Positions 1-10,348 of a stretch of DNA of 64,000 nucleotides are shown piece after piece (position 1 is the stretch's first letter; each line of letters opens with the position of its first letter). A model generated the notes under the pieces. The model was not told the origin of the DNA, did not search any database, and saw only the letters and a program-made list of their open reading frames with translations. Position numbers and translations under genes: made by a program. This DNA is from Lithodes maja (Eukaryota; Arthropoda; Malacostraca; Decapoda; Lithodidae), in assembly GCA_037953745.1 (NCBI GenBank), contig JBAKBP010003173.1, positions 94,956 to 158,955 on the forward strand, in the 5' to 3' direction.

Positions 1-539
1 CAGTGACCTTATTGAGCTTACGGTAATCTGTGCAAAGTCTACTGCTACCATCAGCATTAGGGACCAACAGACTGGGTGAAGCCCAAGGAGAGCAACTCTC
101 TTCTATCAGGTCATTCTCCAACATAAAGAAAATTTCTTTCTTCATGATCAACTGCTTCTGGGGGTTTAGCCTATATTGTTGTTGCTTAATAGGTTTAATC
201 ATATCAGATGTTAGAATGATATCATGCTGTTGTGAGTTATAAAACCCTGGGACATCTGAAGTAATTGAGGGATACTTGAGGAGTAACAATTTAAGATCTG
301 CCTTCTGAGATGATGTAGTGCCAGGAAGGTAATCATCTAAATGGCGCAAGACCTGACTGTTTTTAGGATTTCCTATAGGTGATGGAATGTCAGTACCCTC
401 AATTATATCAGGTCTACCAGGATGTACATTTTCAGAATTGGTTACAAGACAGGGTTTAACCTGTTGTGAATCATCCTCTAAAGACCTTTCATAATATGGA
501 TTGATTTGATTGATGTGAACTAGTTGTTGAGCTCTCCGT
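1..539 (-). pseudogene. Linker and N-terminal reverse transcriptase, truncated by the window edge
   Basis: Directly after the integrase tail the minus-strand frame stays open to the window edge. A linker of about 100 residues is followed by the reverse transcriptase entry region, with the words SPSLLVPNADGSSR and LCTDYRKLNKVT at about 1-80. These are conserved fingers motifs of Ty3/gypsy enzymes. Position downstream of integrase is what defines the Gmr1-like order here. The catalytic YxDD and RNase H are outside the window. Confidence 0.82.
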
Positions 540-2140
540 CTATCTGGAGTTTGAATAACAGAGTTGAGTGGTGTCAATTTCGGAGAGACTATATAAGGAC
601 CAGAGTACTTACTTTTCAAGGCATGACCTGGAATGGGTAGAAACAACAGAACCCTTTCACCTGTAGAGAATACACAAGGTTTAGTTTTAGCATCATAAAT
701 GTACTTCATTTTTGACTGACCACGTTCAAGATTTTCCAAAACTAGAGTACGCACAGAAGATAAGTTTCAGCTTCAAAGAATTGATGTACTCAGAAACTGT
801 GCATAGAGGGTGATCAGAAACAGTCTTAAACCAAAATTCTTTAAGTATTTTTAAGAGGGCCCCTAATTTGGCGACCATACAAGAGCTCGAAGGGTGAGTG
901 GCCTAGTGATTCTTGTGGGCATTCTCTTATGGCAAACAGGAGAAAGTCTATGTTTTCATCCCAGGTCCTTCTCAGTTTCAATGCAATATTTTTTAATAAG
1001 CGACTTAAAGCTCTGGTGAAATCTTTCAAGGCAACCCTGGGACTGTGGATGGTAGGCTGTGGCAAAATGGTGGTGAATATTCAACTCTTTCATGACTTCC
1101 GACATCTTACTTGTAAAATTTGTACCTTGATCAGTTTGAATGTCTTTAGGAATACCCACCCTACTAAAGAGGTGCTGTAAGTGTTTTACCACTTGTCCAG
1201 CCTTGATGTCCTTCAGAGGGTAAGCCTCAGGGTACCTAGTAGAAGTGTCCATGACAGTAAGGAGATACTGATTACCTTTCTTAGTCCTGGGAAGAGGTCC
1301 AACACAATCTATAACAATGCGCTCAAACGGCTCAGTAGTGACAGGAATTGGCTTAAGAGGAGCAGGGGGAATGACTTCATTAGGGTTACCTGCGATTTGG
1401 CATGTATGACAGGTCTTAACATACTGGGCAACGTCCTTCTGGACTCCTGGCCAGTAAAAATGAGCAAGTACCTTTTTATATGTATTTTGCTGTCCCAAAT
1501 GTCCCGCTAAACCGTCATGAGCCAATTCCATAACAGAACTGCGAATAGAAGTGGGAATGACTACTTGATGAACAGTGGACCAGGTATCAGTATCAGCCTT
1601 ATCTGGAGGATGGAAACTTCTCATAAGCACACTTTCATGACAGTAAAAACATGTGTTTTTTCCTGCAGTGGGTGTGTCTGCTACATGTCTGATTTTAGCT
1701 AGTGTAGGATCTATCTCTTGAGCCTGAATCAGATTATCCTTGTTCAGATTCTGATATATTAAGTTATCACAAGGTGATGGCAAGGATAGGTTTGGGCAAG
1801 GAGCAGTAACAGTTTGTGAGCGGGTAACTGCACATACGGGGAAGACATGAGGATGTTTTTGATCGAGTGGCTCAGTGAGACTCCTCTCCATGAGTTTGTT
1901 TGACAGGGCCAATTCTGGAATCAGACCGTTCCCTGCCAAATCATTCCCCAGAAGAAAAGTCACACCAGCAACAGGGATCTTATCACGAATGGCTACTTTT
2001 AACTCTCCTTTGAGTAATCCACTGTCTAGTACCACTTTAGCAATAGGTGCTCCTTTGCCTGCATCTGGAGATAATAGTTTAATTTTTTCCCCAGTGAATG
2101 TGTGTTCTACTTATGGTAAAGCTTTCTTGCATAATATAAT
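540..2140 (-). pseudogene. Protease C-terminus and integrase of the left-edge Gmr1-like element
   Basis: The largest open part is 2035-956. It begins with the protease segment (LLGNDLAGNG) and continues into an integrase zinc-binding H2C2 module (HDGLAGHLG ... CHTCQ). The DDE core follows: VIDCVGPL, QTDQGTNF and SQGCLERFH give the three acidic residues. A frameshift near 960 moves the C-terminal part into another frame (1065-841), and a second shift near 845 leads to a GPY-type end at about 620-540. The catalytic triad survives but the frame does not. This is homologous to the integrase of copy 1 at 12588-13721. Confidence 0.85.
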
Positions 2141-3357
2141 CTAAGCTGACCCTGTATCTATAAGAATGGTAACTGGATATTGGGGAAAACCCTTACCTGT
2201 ATAGACAGTACCTGAAACCTTGAATGCAGAGAATACATCTTTAGGAGAATTACTAGCAACACATGTGATACGTCTCTCATTAGATCTTCCTGGGTTTTTT
2301 TGTGTAGGATTAGTCTTTGATGTTGTGAGAGTAAGTTTATATGCAGATGAAGTCCTACACTTAGGGTGTTGACAATTCAGGATATCATGACCTGACTGCT
2401 TACAATAGGTACAGAAATCAGTAGTGCTATTAATTTTCCTATTGAATTTAGGAGATCTCTGTTGTCCACCAGCCACATTCACAGAGTTATAGTTAGAGGA
2501 TGATTTTACATTAAGGGTCCTGGATTTATCTTTGCAATGGAGATTCCTGTGGATAAGTACATACGCATCCGCCAGCTTTGCTGCTTTGATCAAGTCTCTC
2601 CCTTCTCTTCTAGGTAAACTAACAAACTTAATGGTAACTTCCTCTTCCATTCCTCCAAAACAACACAATTAACTAGCTTATCATATGTAGTGATATCAGA
2701 GGTGTCTAGCCACTTCTTACACAGGTGGAACTTCTCCCTAGCAAACTCCAAGAAGGTGTGTTTTTCAGGTTTAGCATAGTTACGAAACTTTTTACGATAA
2801 CTATCAGGGGTGACTGCATAGGCATCAAGTATGGCCTTAACAAACTCGTAATCATCAAAAGTTTCCAGATTCGAAAAAACAGTGGAAGCCCTACCCACCA
2901 ACTTAGGTTGTAGTAACCAAGGCCATTCCTGCTTTACTCACTGAAGATACTGGGCTGTCTTCTCGAAGGTGACGAAAAAAGCATCAGGATCGTCCTCGTG
3001 AAAAGTTGGTAGTAGTGGGATGTTCTTAGCCAAGTTAAGAGTCGTCGGCTTCTGGTGAGAGATACTTTGTTGATTAAGTTTGGCTCATTCAAGTTCCCGG
3101 TCTTTCTCTCTTTCTTCAATTTTGGCTCGTTCAAGTTCCTGGTTCTTCTCAAGTTTGATTTGTTCAAATTCATATTCATATTGAAGTTTGAGTTTTTCTA
3201 AGGCAAGTCTCTCTTCAAGATAGTGTGCTGGAGGTGGTGGAATAACCTTATCTGCTTGGCTATCATCAGAGTGAGACTGGGGAGACAACTGCGTTGTAGA
3301 AGTCATGGGTGTGAATTCGTCTATAGCTTCTGGAGGTAAATGTTGTCTCCCAACCAA
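2141..3357 (-). pseudogene. Gag-protease region of the left-edge Gmr1-like element
   Basis: Gag would form the retrotransposon particle and the aspartic protease would process the polyprotein. The N-terminal part (3357-3085) is rich in charged residues with a Glu/Lys helix likely to coil. The capsid part (about 3020-2600) contains a SCAN-like stretch with the words SYRKKFRNYA and FLEFAREKFHLCKKWL, matching the same region of copies 1 and 2 in this window. A CCHC knuckle (CTYCKQSGHDILNC) lies near 2350-2410. Protease motif LIDTGSA is at about 2141-2165, immediately followed by a stop. Frameshifts near 3085 and 2600-2670 and a stop near 2935 break the frame. No intact protein is possible. Confidence 0.8.
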
Positions 3358-3370
3358 TTCTTCGGTATTA

Positions 3371-3822
3371 TTCTATAATTACACCTATACGAGCTAAACA
3401 AATTATTATTGTATTTAACAGGAAGGTACGACGAGGTAAGTGATGTGGTATAGGTGGCAATATGCGGAAATGGATTATAAGGGCATTCTGCCCCCCTCTT
3501 ACCCCCTTACGAAGATCTACGGTTATTCACTCCACCCCAACTGGATTTCTACCGTTTTACCAAACCAGCGGGGGTGTGGGGGCGGCAGCCCCCACCCATA
3601 ATACTAGGTTAGGTTAGGTAAGGTTGTTAGGTTAGGCTAATGTCTCTGAAACATAGTAAATCTGTGTCACATCTAGATGGATAGACTTTTGTCAGAGGGG
3701 GGCGCAATGCCCTTATAATCCATTTCCGCATATTGCCACCTATACCACATCACTTACCTCGTTGTACCTTCCTGTTAAATACAATAATATTTGTTTTAGC
3801 TCGTATAGGTGCAATTATAGAA
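3371..3822. mobile_element. MITE-like inverted-repeat element with TTAGG-like core
   Basis: About 120-bp imperfect terminal inverted repeats face each other: 3371-3505 against 3695-3822, with matching outer ends TTCTATAATT and AATTATAGAA. The arms differ at only a few sites. The interior has a GC-rich hairpin at 3576-3595 and a degenerate run of TTAGG-like words (about 3604-3643). No coding frame is present. It sits just upstream (on the minus strand) of the gag start of the left-edge gypsy element. I could not identify a target duplication, so the superfamily is open. Confidence 0.75.
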
Positions 3823-5426
3823 ATTTACCAAGTCTTCTACGACAAGGTTTTTTATTTGTTCTTTGGTGTGGGAACTTTCAAAAGGAATGTCAAAGGTGAT
3901 GGCCATAAACTTCCACTGGTCTTTCGAAATAACTCGATCCCTGAGAAGGCTAATGGAAGGCTCATTAAACAAAATAATTAAGTTAAAAGGGTCATGTCTA
4001 AGCGTAACTACAGAATACTCGGAAGAGAAAATTACCCTTTAATCTGTTCCAAGGTTGGGATAGTCACGAGATAACAGGCGGGGAATGACTCTCATTCCGC
4101 TGGGAATCGAGAGAGGAGTTGACATGCATAGGTGAGGTTATAGATATCTAGGAGAATTATGATCTGCCTAGTATAGATGTGGACATCATGATACAGGTAG
4201 AGGGACATTTAAATACCAATCTAGTTTTCATTTTAATGTGAACTCCCTATTAAACTACGTTAATTGAGGGCAGAAAGAAACCCAAGACAAAGCTACCGTT
4301 ACTTTATCAAAGGAGACCTGTTCAGCAGTGATACACGGACACATGATTCTATAGAGAGAGGGTAAGAAGTATGAGAGACTATGGCTCATCAATACTACTA
4401 AGATTAGGAATTATAGTAATAGTGTATGGTCTAACCTATACTTATATTGTTCTATGGTAGACATATGATGAAGTCAGTCCTACTCCGAAATCAATTATTT
4501 AACCCGGGAGCTGCGGGGAGACTCTTTAGAGTTCCCCCGGCGGACTGCGGGAAGACTCGCCTGAGTAAGTAAAATAAAAAATCAACTTTTGACATCGAAA
4601 AAAAAATATTTTTTTATTTTTATTTTTTTATTTTTTTATTTTTGTTTGGCCCCTGGGCCATGCAAAATCTCAGTCCTCTACCTCCCCTCCTTCCCCACTT
4701 TCCTCCTATTCCTCAGTTATCACCTATTTTCCCTATTATTCCCTTATTCTGAGGTATATTTTCGTGCTAACATTAGCGAGTTGCAAGCAGGGTGTTGTCA
4801 TCACTGATGGCCATCGAGTGCAAGAGAGAGAGAGAGAGAGAGTATCGATCGACTGTGTCGCAGTGGCCTTGGGGAAAATGGGCGGGAAGGTAGCTTGCCT
4901 CACCCATACATTATACAACTCGCGGGCTATATCTCCGATTTTGACCTTCCAAACGCTGTTTTCACTAGTTTTATTGTTGTTTCAGGTTAATACCTTTATA
5001 ATCAACCCATAATAGGCGCATATGGATAATTATTAATGCTATTAATGGTACAATGAATATTTTAGTGACGAAAAACCTCAAATACGTCAGCACAGGGGGA
5101 GGTTTTCATTTACCCCCGTGCGCACTTCAGAGGTTAAGGGTGACTCAGGGGATGACCAGTGATGATTTGTAATCTATCACGAGATACTCTAGGATATACT
5201 TGGTACCGTCTGCCAAAGGTGATACAAGTATGAAGGAGAATGAGGAATGAGATGAGCGCCTGAACACATCTTAGTATTATGTATCAATGTTCCCTGTAAT
5301 TGTGAGGGAGAGCTACTTTTGTAATCTTACCTTGTTGTACAAACCAAATTATAGATAGGAATGAATATTTAAAAAACATAAGCAAGAAAACAAGAGATCT
5401 AATAGTCAAGATTCCTTTACGACGTG
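3823..5426. other. Non-coding stretch, no recognised element
   Basis: No protein similarity could be recognised. It contains an A/T-homopolymer stretch (about 4598-4647), a pyrimidine-rich stretch (4660-4745), a GA microsatellite (about 4825-4846) and a pair of imperfect direct repeats (CTGCGGGGAGACTC / CTGCGGGAAGACTC) near 4510-4565. On the minus strand CAAG/GTAAGA at 5330/5331 resembles a splice donor. If the gypsy element at 1-3357 has its LTR at 23738-24850, this stretch would be part of its leader or a further insertion. Confidence 0.4.
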
Positions 5427-5430
5427 GTAT

Positions 5431-6148
5431 ATATAACTAGTTCTCTATGACTATGAGCAATTAGACTGAAATTAGATAAAGTTCAAATATAAGATTATCG
5501 GTATTGAAGGCGGGAATCACAAGAGAATAGATAAACAAGCAAATGGCCTAAATATAGTGTGGGTTAGAAAAGGGCACTCATATACGTAGCTCCTTTAACT
5601 AAACACAACAATGATCAGATTACGTTAAGTTAATATTCATACAGTACTAAGATAAAGCTTAATATGATTCACTCAAATAATAAACAAAGTATATACATTA
5701 CGTTGGCACTTAATGCACAACGAAATGATAAACACAAGAAAGTTGGAATAGATGTTGTCTTGTCTGTGGACTGGCGAGGACTGCTAGTGGGCCAGGGTTA
5801 TCATCAGGGACCTAACGTATTTCCCGCCTTGCGCAAGTCGCGCAAGTGGAAGTCTCACATAATATTATAATAGAGACGATCAAGCTCTATCCAAAGCTTA
5901 TATATAATATATACAATATATTAATATTGTAAATCAATGTCAATGGATAAATAATAACTAGCCGTTTAAGACTTATATATATATTTTAGTACCAATTCAA
6001 ACCACCAGGGCGCTCCACAGGTGCGCGGGTGATTCGAAAAGAACAATAGGTACGAAATGACGAGATGTAGATAGGATAGATAAGAAACAGATAGAAAACA
6101 GGACAAATATCATACCACACATGCAATGTCTCTATCGCATCCACGATA
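5431..6148 (-). repeat. BEL 3' LTR
   Basis: Near-identical to 22912-23627 apart from scattered substitutions and small indels. On the minus strand it follows a purine-rich tract just right of 6148 and starts close to TGTATCGTGG or TATCGTGG. The far end is near AGTTAT. Confidence 0.8.
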
Positions 6149-6162
6149 CATTCCCCCGTCAA
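6149..6162 (-). other. BEL polypurine tract
   Basis: On the minus strand the sequence just before the 3' LTR reads GACGGGGGAATG, the expected place and composition for the plus-strand primer. The 124 bp between this tract and the integrase stop is non-coding. Confidence 0.55.
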
Positions 6163-6286
6163 TAAAGAACCTGAACCCCACTTAAACCTAAAGTTGGCCA
6201 GAGGCTATCGTGCGACGCCACATGCTAACGTCTGGACCGTGTCCCGATCCGAGATTGACTAACATCAGATGGTGTCTGGTTATTGT

Positions 6287-8301
6287 CTATATCCTCGGAC
6301 CCTGCAGAGTCTGTTTGTTGTTGGGTATTAGATGAGCAACTGGCCTCACCGTGTTACCGGTTGATGTTTTAACTAACGCGACCCGATCAATATGGTCCTG
6401 TCCCTCATACACCTCTAGAACACGACCCAACCTCCAGAACAACCGAGGACACTCTTCATGGATTATAACTACATCCCCTACAGAGGGTGTATACACATTA
6501 TTGTTGTCTCTATTGCTGCGCTCTCTCAGCGCCAGCAAGTAATCTATTTTCCATCTTTTACGAAAATCCTCGATAATCTTTGTAACGTATCTATAGCGTC
6601 GAGTCACTGCTGACCTAGAGTACAGGGATGGATCTTCAAGTTCCCCCTCCGCTATTATATCGGAGGGAAATGGGGTCAACTCCCGCCCGTAGAGCAAAGG
6701 AGCCGGTGTCAGTGGAAGCGGCTCTTGTAGGTCCGTATATACGTAAGTAAGGGGACGACTGTTGACGATGGCTTCCACTTCGGTAAGTACTGTGTCTAGT
6801 TCTACCTTCCTCACCAAAGCCCGTCCTATGATCGATTTCAACCCAGACTTAACTATGCCCACGCATCGTTCCCACATACCACCAAACCATGGTGCTCGAG
6901 CTGGGATAAATCGCCACTCGCAACGTCTTTCACCCAGGAAGGATATAATCTTAGCATCCTCCTGTAACTCCTTTAAATAATTAGAAGCCTGATGGAATGT
7001 TGGAGCGTTGTCCCTTATTAGTAGTTGAGGGATGGATCTGCGTGTGCAGAAACGCCCGAATGCCAGCATGAATGTCTCAGTTGTCATGTCATCACAACGC
7101 TCCAAATGTACAGCCCTTGTTGTAGTACAGGTAAACAGGAGAACATATACCTTGTCCTGATCTTTAGTCTTTAATGCACCGGTATAATCCAGACCCACTA
7201 CCCTAAAGGGTTCTAGTTGATTAACACGGAAATCAGGCAATGGCGGAGCTGGACCCGTGGAGTAAGGTTTGCCCTTCAATCTTCTACAAGTAACACACCG
7301 TTTCAATACTCTCTGGACTACCTGCCGGATTCTGGGTATCCACCAAAGCTGACGAAGGTTGGAGACTACGTGGTGGATCCCGTAGTGAGCTAACGATTGG
7401 TGTGCCCGTGCCACTAATAAGTTCGTAACGTGATGATCTGAAGGCATCAGGATCGGGTTGGTTGTTTCAAAAGGCTTATCCGATCTTTCCAGGCGACCCT
7501 CACACCTGATAAGACCATTATCCAGATATAGCCTTAACTGTTGCACAAGATTAGGTTTTATGCTTGGTTTGTTGCGACGTAAATACTCTGCTTCTTTTGA
7601 AAAGGATTCGGTTTGAACCAGTTTTATTATCGCTATCTCTGCTGTCTTTAATGCTGTAGAAGTTAAGCTCAATTCAGCTACGCTTAGGCCCGTGTCAGAT
7701 ATCTTATACATTCCTTTGGCCTTATCCCTAATTATTGTGGTGATAAAACACACGACCAGGGAAAAGATTCGGACTAGTTTATTATATGCACCAACCCTAG
7801 CCCACTCATACATCGGAATTGGTGTTACATTATCATCCGTGAGTGATGACACTGCCACCGCCTCAAGCGACAGAGCACCCACATCGGCAGCCTCCCACTC
7901 CGTCCACCTTTCCTCTTGCAGCAACCAAGGAGGACCGTGCCACCAGAGTGTGGACTTTTGTAGACGAGAGGCTGTAATACCCCATGTAATCAAGTCGCTG
8001 GGGTTTTCACTCGTATGCATGTAGTAATAGATAGCGTTTGGCAGTAGGGACCGTATTTCATCAACCCTATTTCGCACATAAACTGGCAAAGTTTTATTAC
8101 TATGTACCCAGGTGAGTGCAATCTGACTGTCGCTCCACACGTGAACCGAATCTAAGCTCAGGTCCTTTTCAAGAGCGACATTGATGTGGCCTACCAAACG
8201 TCCTTGCAATAGCATAGCAGTTAGCTCCATCTTGGGGATTGTTAAACGTTTGACGGGAGCCGCTTTAGCCCGTGCTGTAACAAGATGCGCCCCAAGAGGT
8301 G
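6287..8301 (-). CDS. BEL/Pao pol C-terminal half: RNase H and integrase
   Basis: An uninterrupted minus-strand frame of about 670 codons. It opens inside RNase H, because the gypsy insertion at 8302 cuts the domain. Visible RNase H pieces are KMELTAM near residue 30, VWSDSQIAL near 60 and NPSDLIT near 107. An H2C2 module (HQSLAHYG ... CVTCRRLKG) lies near 285-325. The integrase core has GLDYTGAL, IRDNAPTF and APWFGGMWER, so the D, D and E of the active site are all present, followed by a C-terminal domain with WRLGRVLEVYEG. The apparent start codon lies in the gypsy LTR and is not genuine. The frame is surprisingly intact for a split element. Confidence 0.9.
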
Positions 8302-10147
8302 TGTGACGCATGTCCACGTGTGAGCATGCTGTACAGAACGCCTAGTCATGCCCCACTCTCGCTAGGATCGTCAGGGCAGGAACTTTGGCTGTAGTCTATG
8401 TAGAGTTTCCTAACTTAGTTCATGTGAGCCGTTGTACTATAAGTATTATGAATATGTATTTTGTTTTCATCTGAGTCAACGAGTTCTATTTTATATCATT
8501 AGTTATAAGTATTGTGTGTAAAACTTATTTGTAATGATGGGAAGAGAAACAGCCACAGTTGGGGGTCAGTGGGTGCACCAAGCGGGAGGTGGGCCTAACT
8601 CACTAGCACTCCCCCCTCAGTGCTAGGGGAGCCTTTGTCTATCCCAGAGGAGAGAGAGAAATTACGTAATGGTTGTCAGTGGGCGGTCCTTAGTAGTTCA
8701 CGTTGGGCTCACTAGAGGGCCGGGTATAAAAAGGGAAGTCTAGCCATTTTTTCATTAGAACTCATTAGGCAGAGCGACTTCTCATTTCCCTTGCTAACTA
8801 TATATATTCTTCTGACTGATGTGAACTTTCTCTACTACCTTACATTCTTATCTCCTCTTTTCCCTGCCTGTTTAACTTCCATGGTCCCGTTGGTGCAGAG
8901 CTAGTCAGCCAACGTATTATCGCTTGAGTTCTCATGAGATACTTGCCTATTAGATAGCCTATTTTGGAAGGGTTAACTTAGAATAGGATTGATTTACGTT
9001 TGTTGCACTTGTATATGCATTTCCCTGGGTGTTATTATTATTATTCCTGTTTTCTGCTGGTCTAGGTAATGCTAGACTGGGGTAAGGCTTTTCTGTGTTA
9101 CGAGTTGTTGTTTGATGCAGTGGTTAAGCGATAAACCTGCATACTCGTTTCGGTTCAGTGAAGCCTAGGTTGTCTTCGCGGCTGACTGTGTTGAGTTAAT
9201 AATTTACAGTGCGTGAGGGCAAGAGCCTAACCACCCTGTATTTTATTAACAGTTTGTTTTTTACTTTGTCAAGGAGCCGGGAGAAAACCAGATACAAGGG
9301 ATCTGGATTTCTCAAAGTGCACTCGTTAGTTTTAACGTAATACTTTAAACAGTTGTGAGGACTTCGCTAGGCTACGAGCCATTTTTGCTCAGTCACTGCT
9401 ACCTTTTGCCCACAGTACCCCAGCTAGACTTTACTCGATTAGTAGATACAGAATAGTATTGAAGCTTTCCTTATGTATGATATTGTTTATGCACTATTGA
9501 TTTCATGTGTTGCAAGCTTGGCTACTTTAGTGATTAGTGGCCCATGAGCACAATCCGAGTAGGCTATTGCCGTTGCATTTGCGGAGTACTTCTTTTTAAT
9601 GTTTGCCATTTACTATTGCATATTCTTTTAATTATTCTTATGCCAATTTAAACCTTTAATAGTATTTAATTGCCAGTGTTTTTGCTTATTGAATTACTGT
9701 TCAAAATCCGATACGTACTTCTTACGAGCATCCGAGAAGCATCTAACTTTTTTCAGAAGATTCCTTGCTCGATGCTTAAGGACTATTAATTAACGTAACG
9801 TAATAGTGCCGATCCGAAGTAGAGGGTGGAGGACTTCTTATGTTCTTAGTCAAGGGTGGATTACTTCGGCTTTGGCCAACACTATTCTTTGGTGTTGTTG
9901 TTTCTTACTTCATTGTTTGATTGTTGACCAGACTAGATAATTCCTGTCTCTTTATTAGTCTGTTGTTGAACACTAGTACCGAGTTCTTGTATACCCCGTT
10001 ATAGCAGATTGAACTCTGGAGGGTATTGGTGTTTTTTATTCGGCTGGCAGTACTCAGGGGTTGGGATCGTGTGTTTCCGTTGTGGCAGCGAGCCGTATTA
10101 GAGTCCTGATTGAGAGCCCTTGTGTACCCGAGTGCCAGTTCGTAACA
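8302..10147 (+). repeat. 5' LTR of Gmr1-like copy 1
   Basis: Starts TGTGACGCATG and ends TTCGTAACA; matched by 15824-17658. It is long for a gypsy LTR (1.85 kb). Relative to the 3' LTR it lacks a C/T expansion near 8610 and retains a short segment near 8960 missing from the other copy. Confidence 0.95.
8725..8756 (+). promoter_or_regulatory. LTR core promoter: TATA box with initiator
   Basis: TATAAA at 8725-8730 follows a GC-rich stretch, and TCATT at 8752-8756 is placed about 29 nt downstream, as expected for an arthropod initiator. The same arrangement recurs at 16255, 48444 and 54966, and in reverse at 61695-61700. The U3/R border would be near 8754. Confidence 0.6.
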
Positions 10148-10348
10148 AATGGCGACCTTGCTTAGGATTTTGTGAACAGTATACATTTTTGCAGAGTTGT
10201 ACAACATTTGTTTGTTTGTATTTTAGCGTGCATATTGAAGAATATTTTTTTTTGTATGGCAATTAGTAAAGCATTTAAGAGACTCTAGTTAATTTAGTAA
10301 TTAGTGCTTGCATAGGAAGTTTAACACTTTTGTCTCGAGAATTTTTTT
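10148..10348 (+). other. Leader with primer-binding-like site
   Basis: Two bases after the LTR comes TGGCGACCTTGCTTAGG, starting with the TGG complementary to a tRNA CCA end. The same sequence follows the 5' LTR of copy 2 at 49867. I do not assign the tRNA. The rest of the leader is T-rich and non-coding. Confidence 0.6.

Larger units (their letters stand above)
1..3357 (-). mobile_element. Ty3/gypsy retrotransposon, Gmr1-like domain order, decayed, 3' end outside window
   Basis: Reading the minus strand from 3357 down, the order is gag with a coiled region, a CCHC knuckle, a DTGS protease, an H2C2 plus DDE integrase, a GPY-type integrase tail, then the start of reverse transcriptase, which runs off the left edge. 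Integrase before reverse transcriptase is the Gmr1-type order, unlike most Ty3/gypsy elements. Several frameshifts and stops make it an old copy. Its 3' LTR must lie left of the window. Its 5' LTR is not adjacent; the LTR at 23738-24850 is a candidate, separated by the BEL element and other material. Domain identity is clear; the boundaries are not. Confidence 0.85.

Noticed and set aside
841..1510. Plus-strand ORFs opposite the integrase
   Set aside because: They are shadows of the minus-strand integrase and show no domain signature.
3576..3607. Helitron 3' end (hairpin followed by CTAG)
   Set aside because: In both places where this hairpin occurs the identity continues about 40 bp past CTAG, so CTAG is not a terminus.
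8301..8317. Start codon of the BEL RNase H-integrase frame
   Set aside because: The codon lies in the gypsy LTR. The real protein was continuous with the sequence now at 17663 and beyond.
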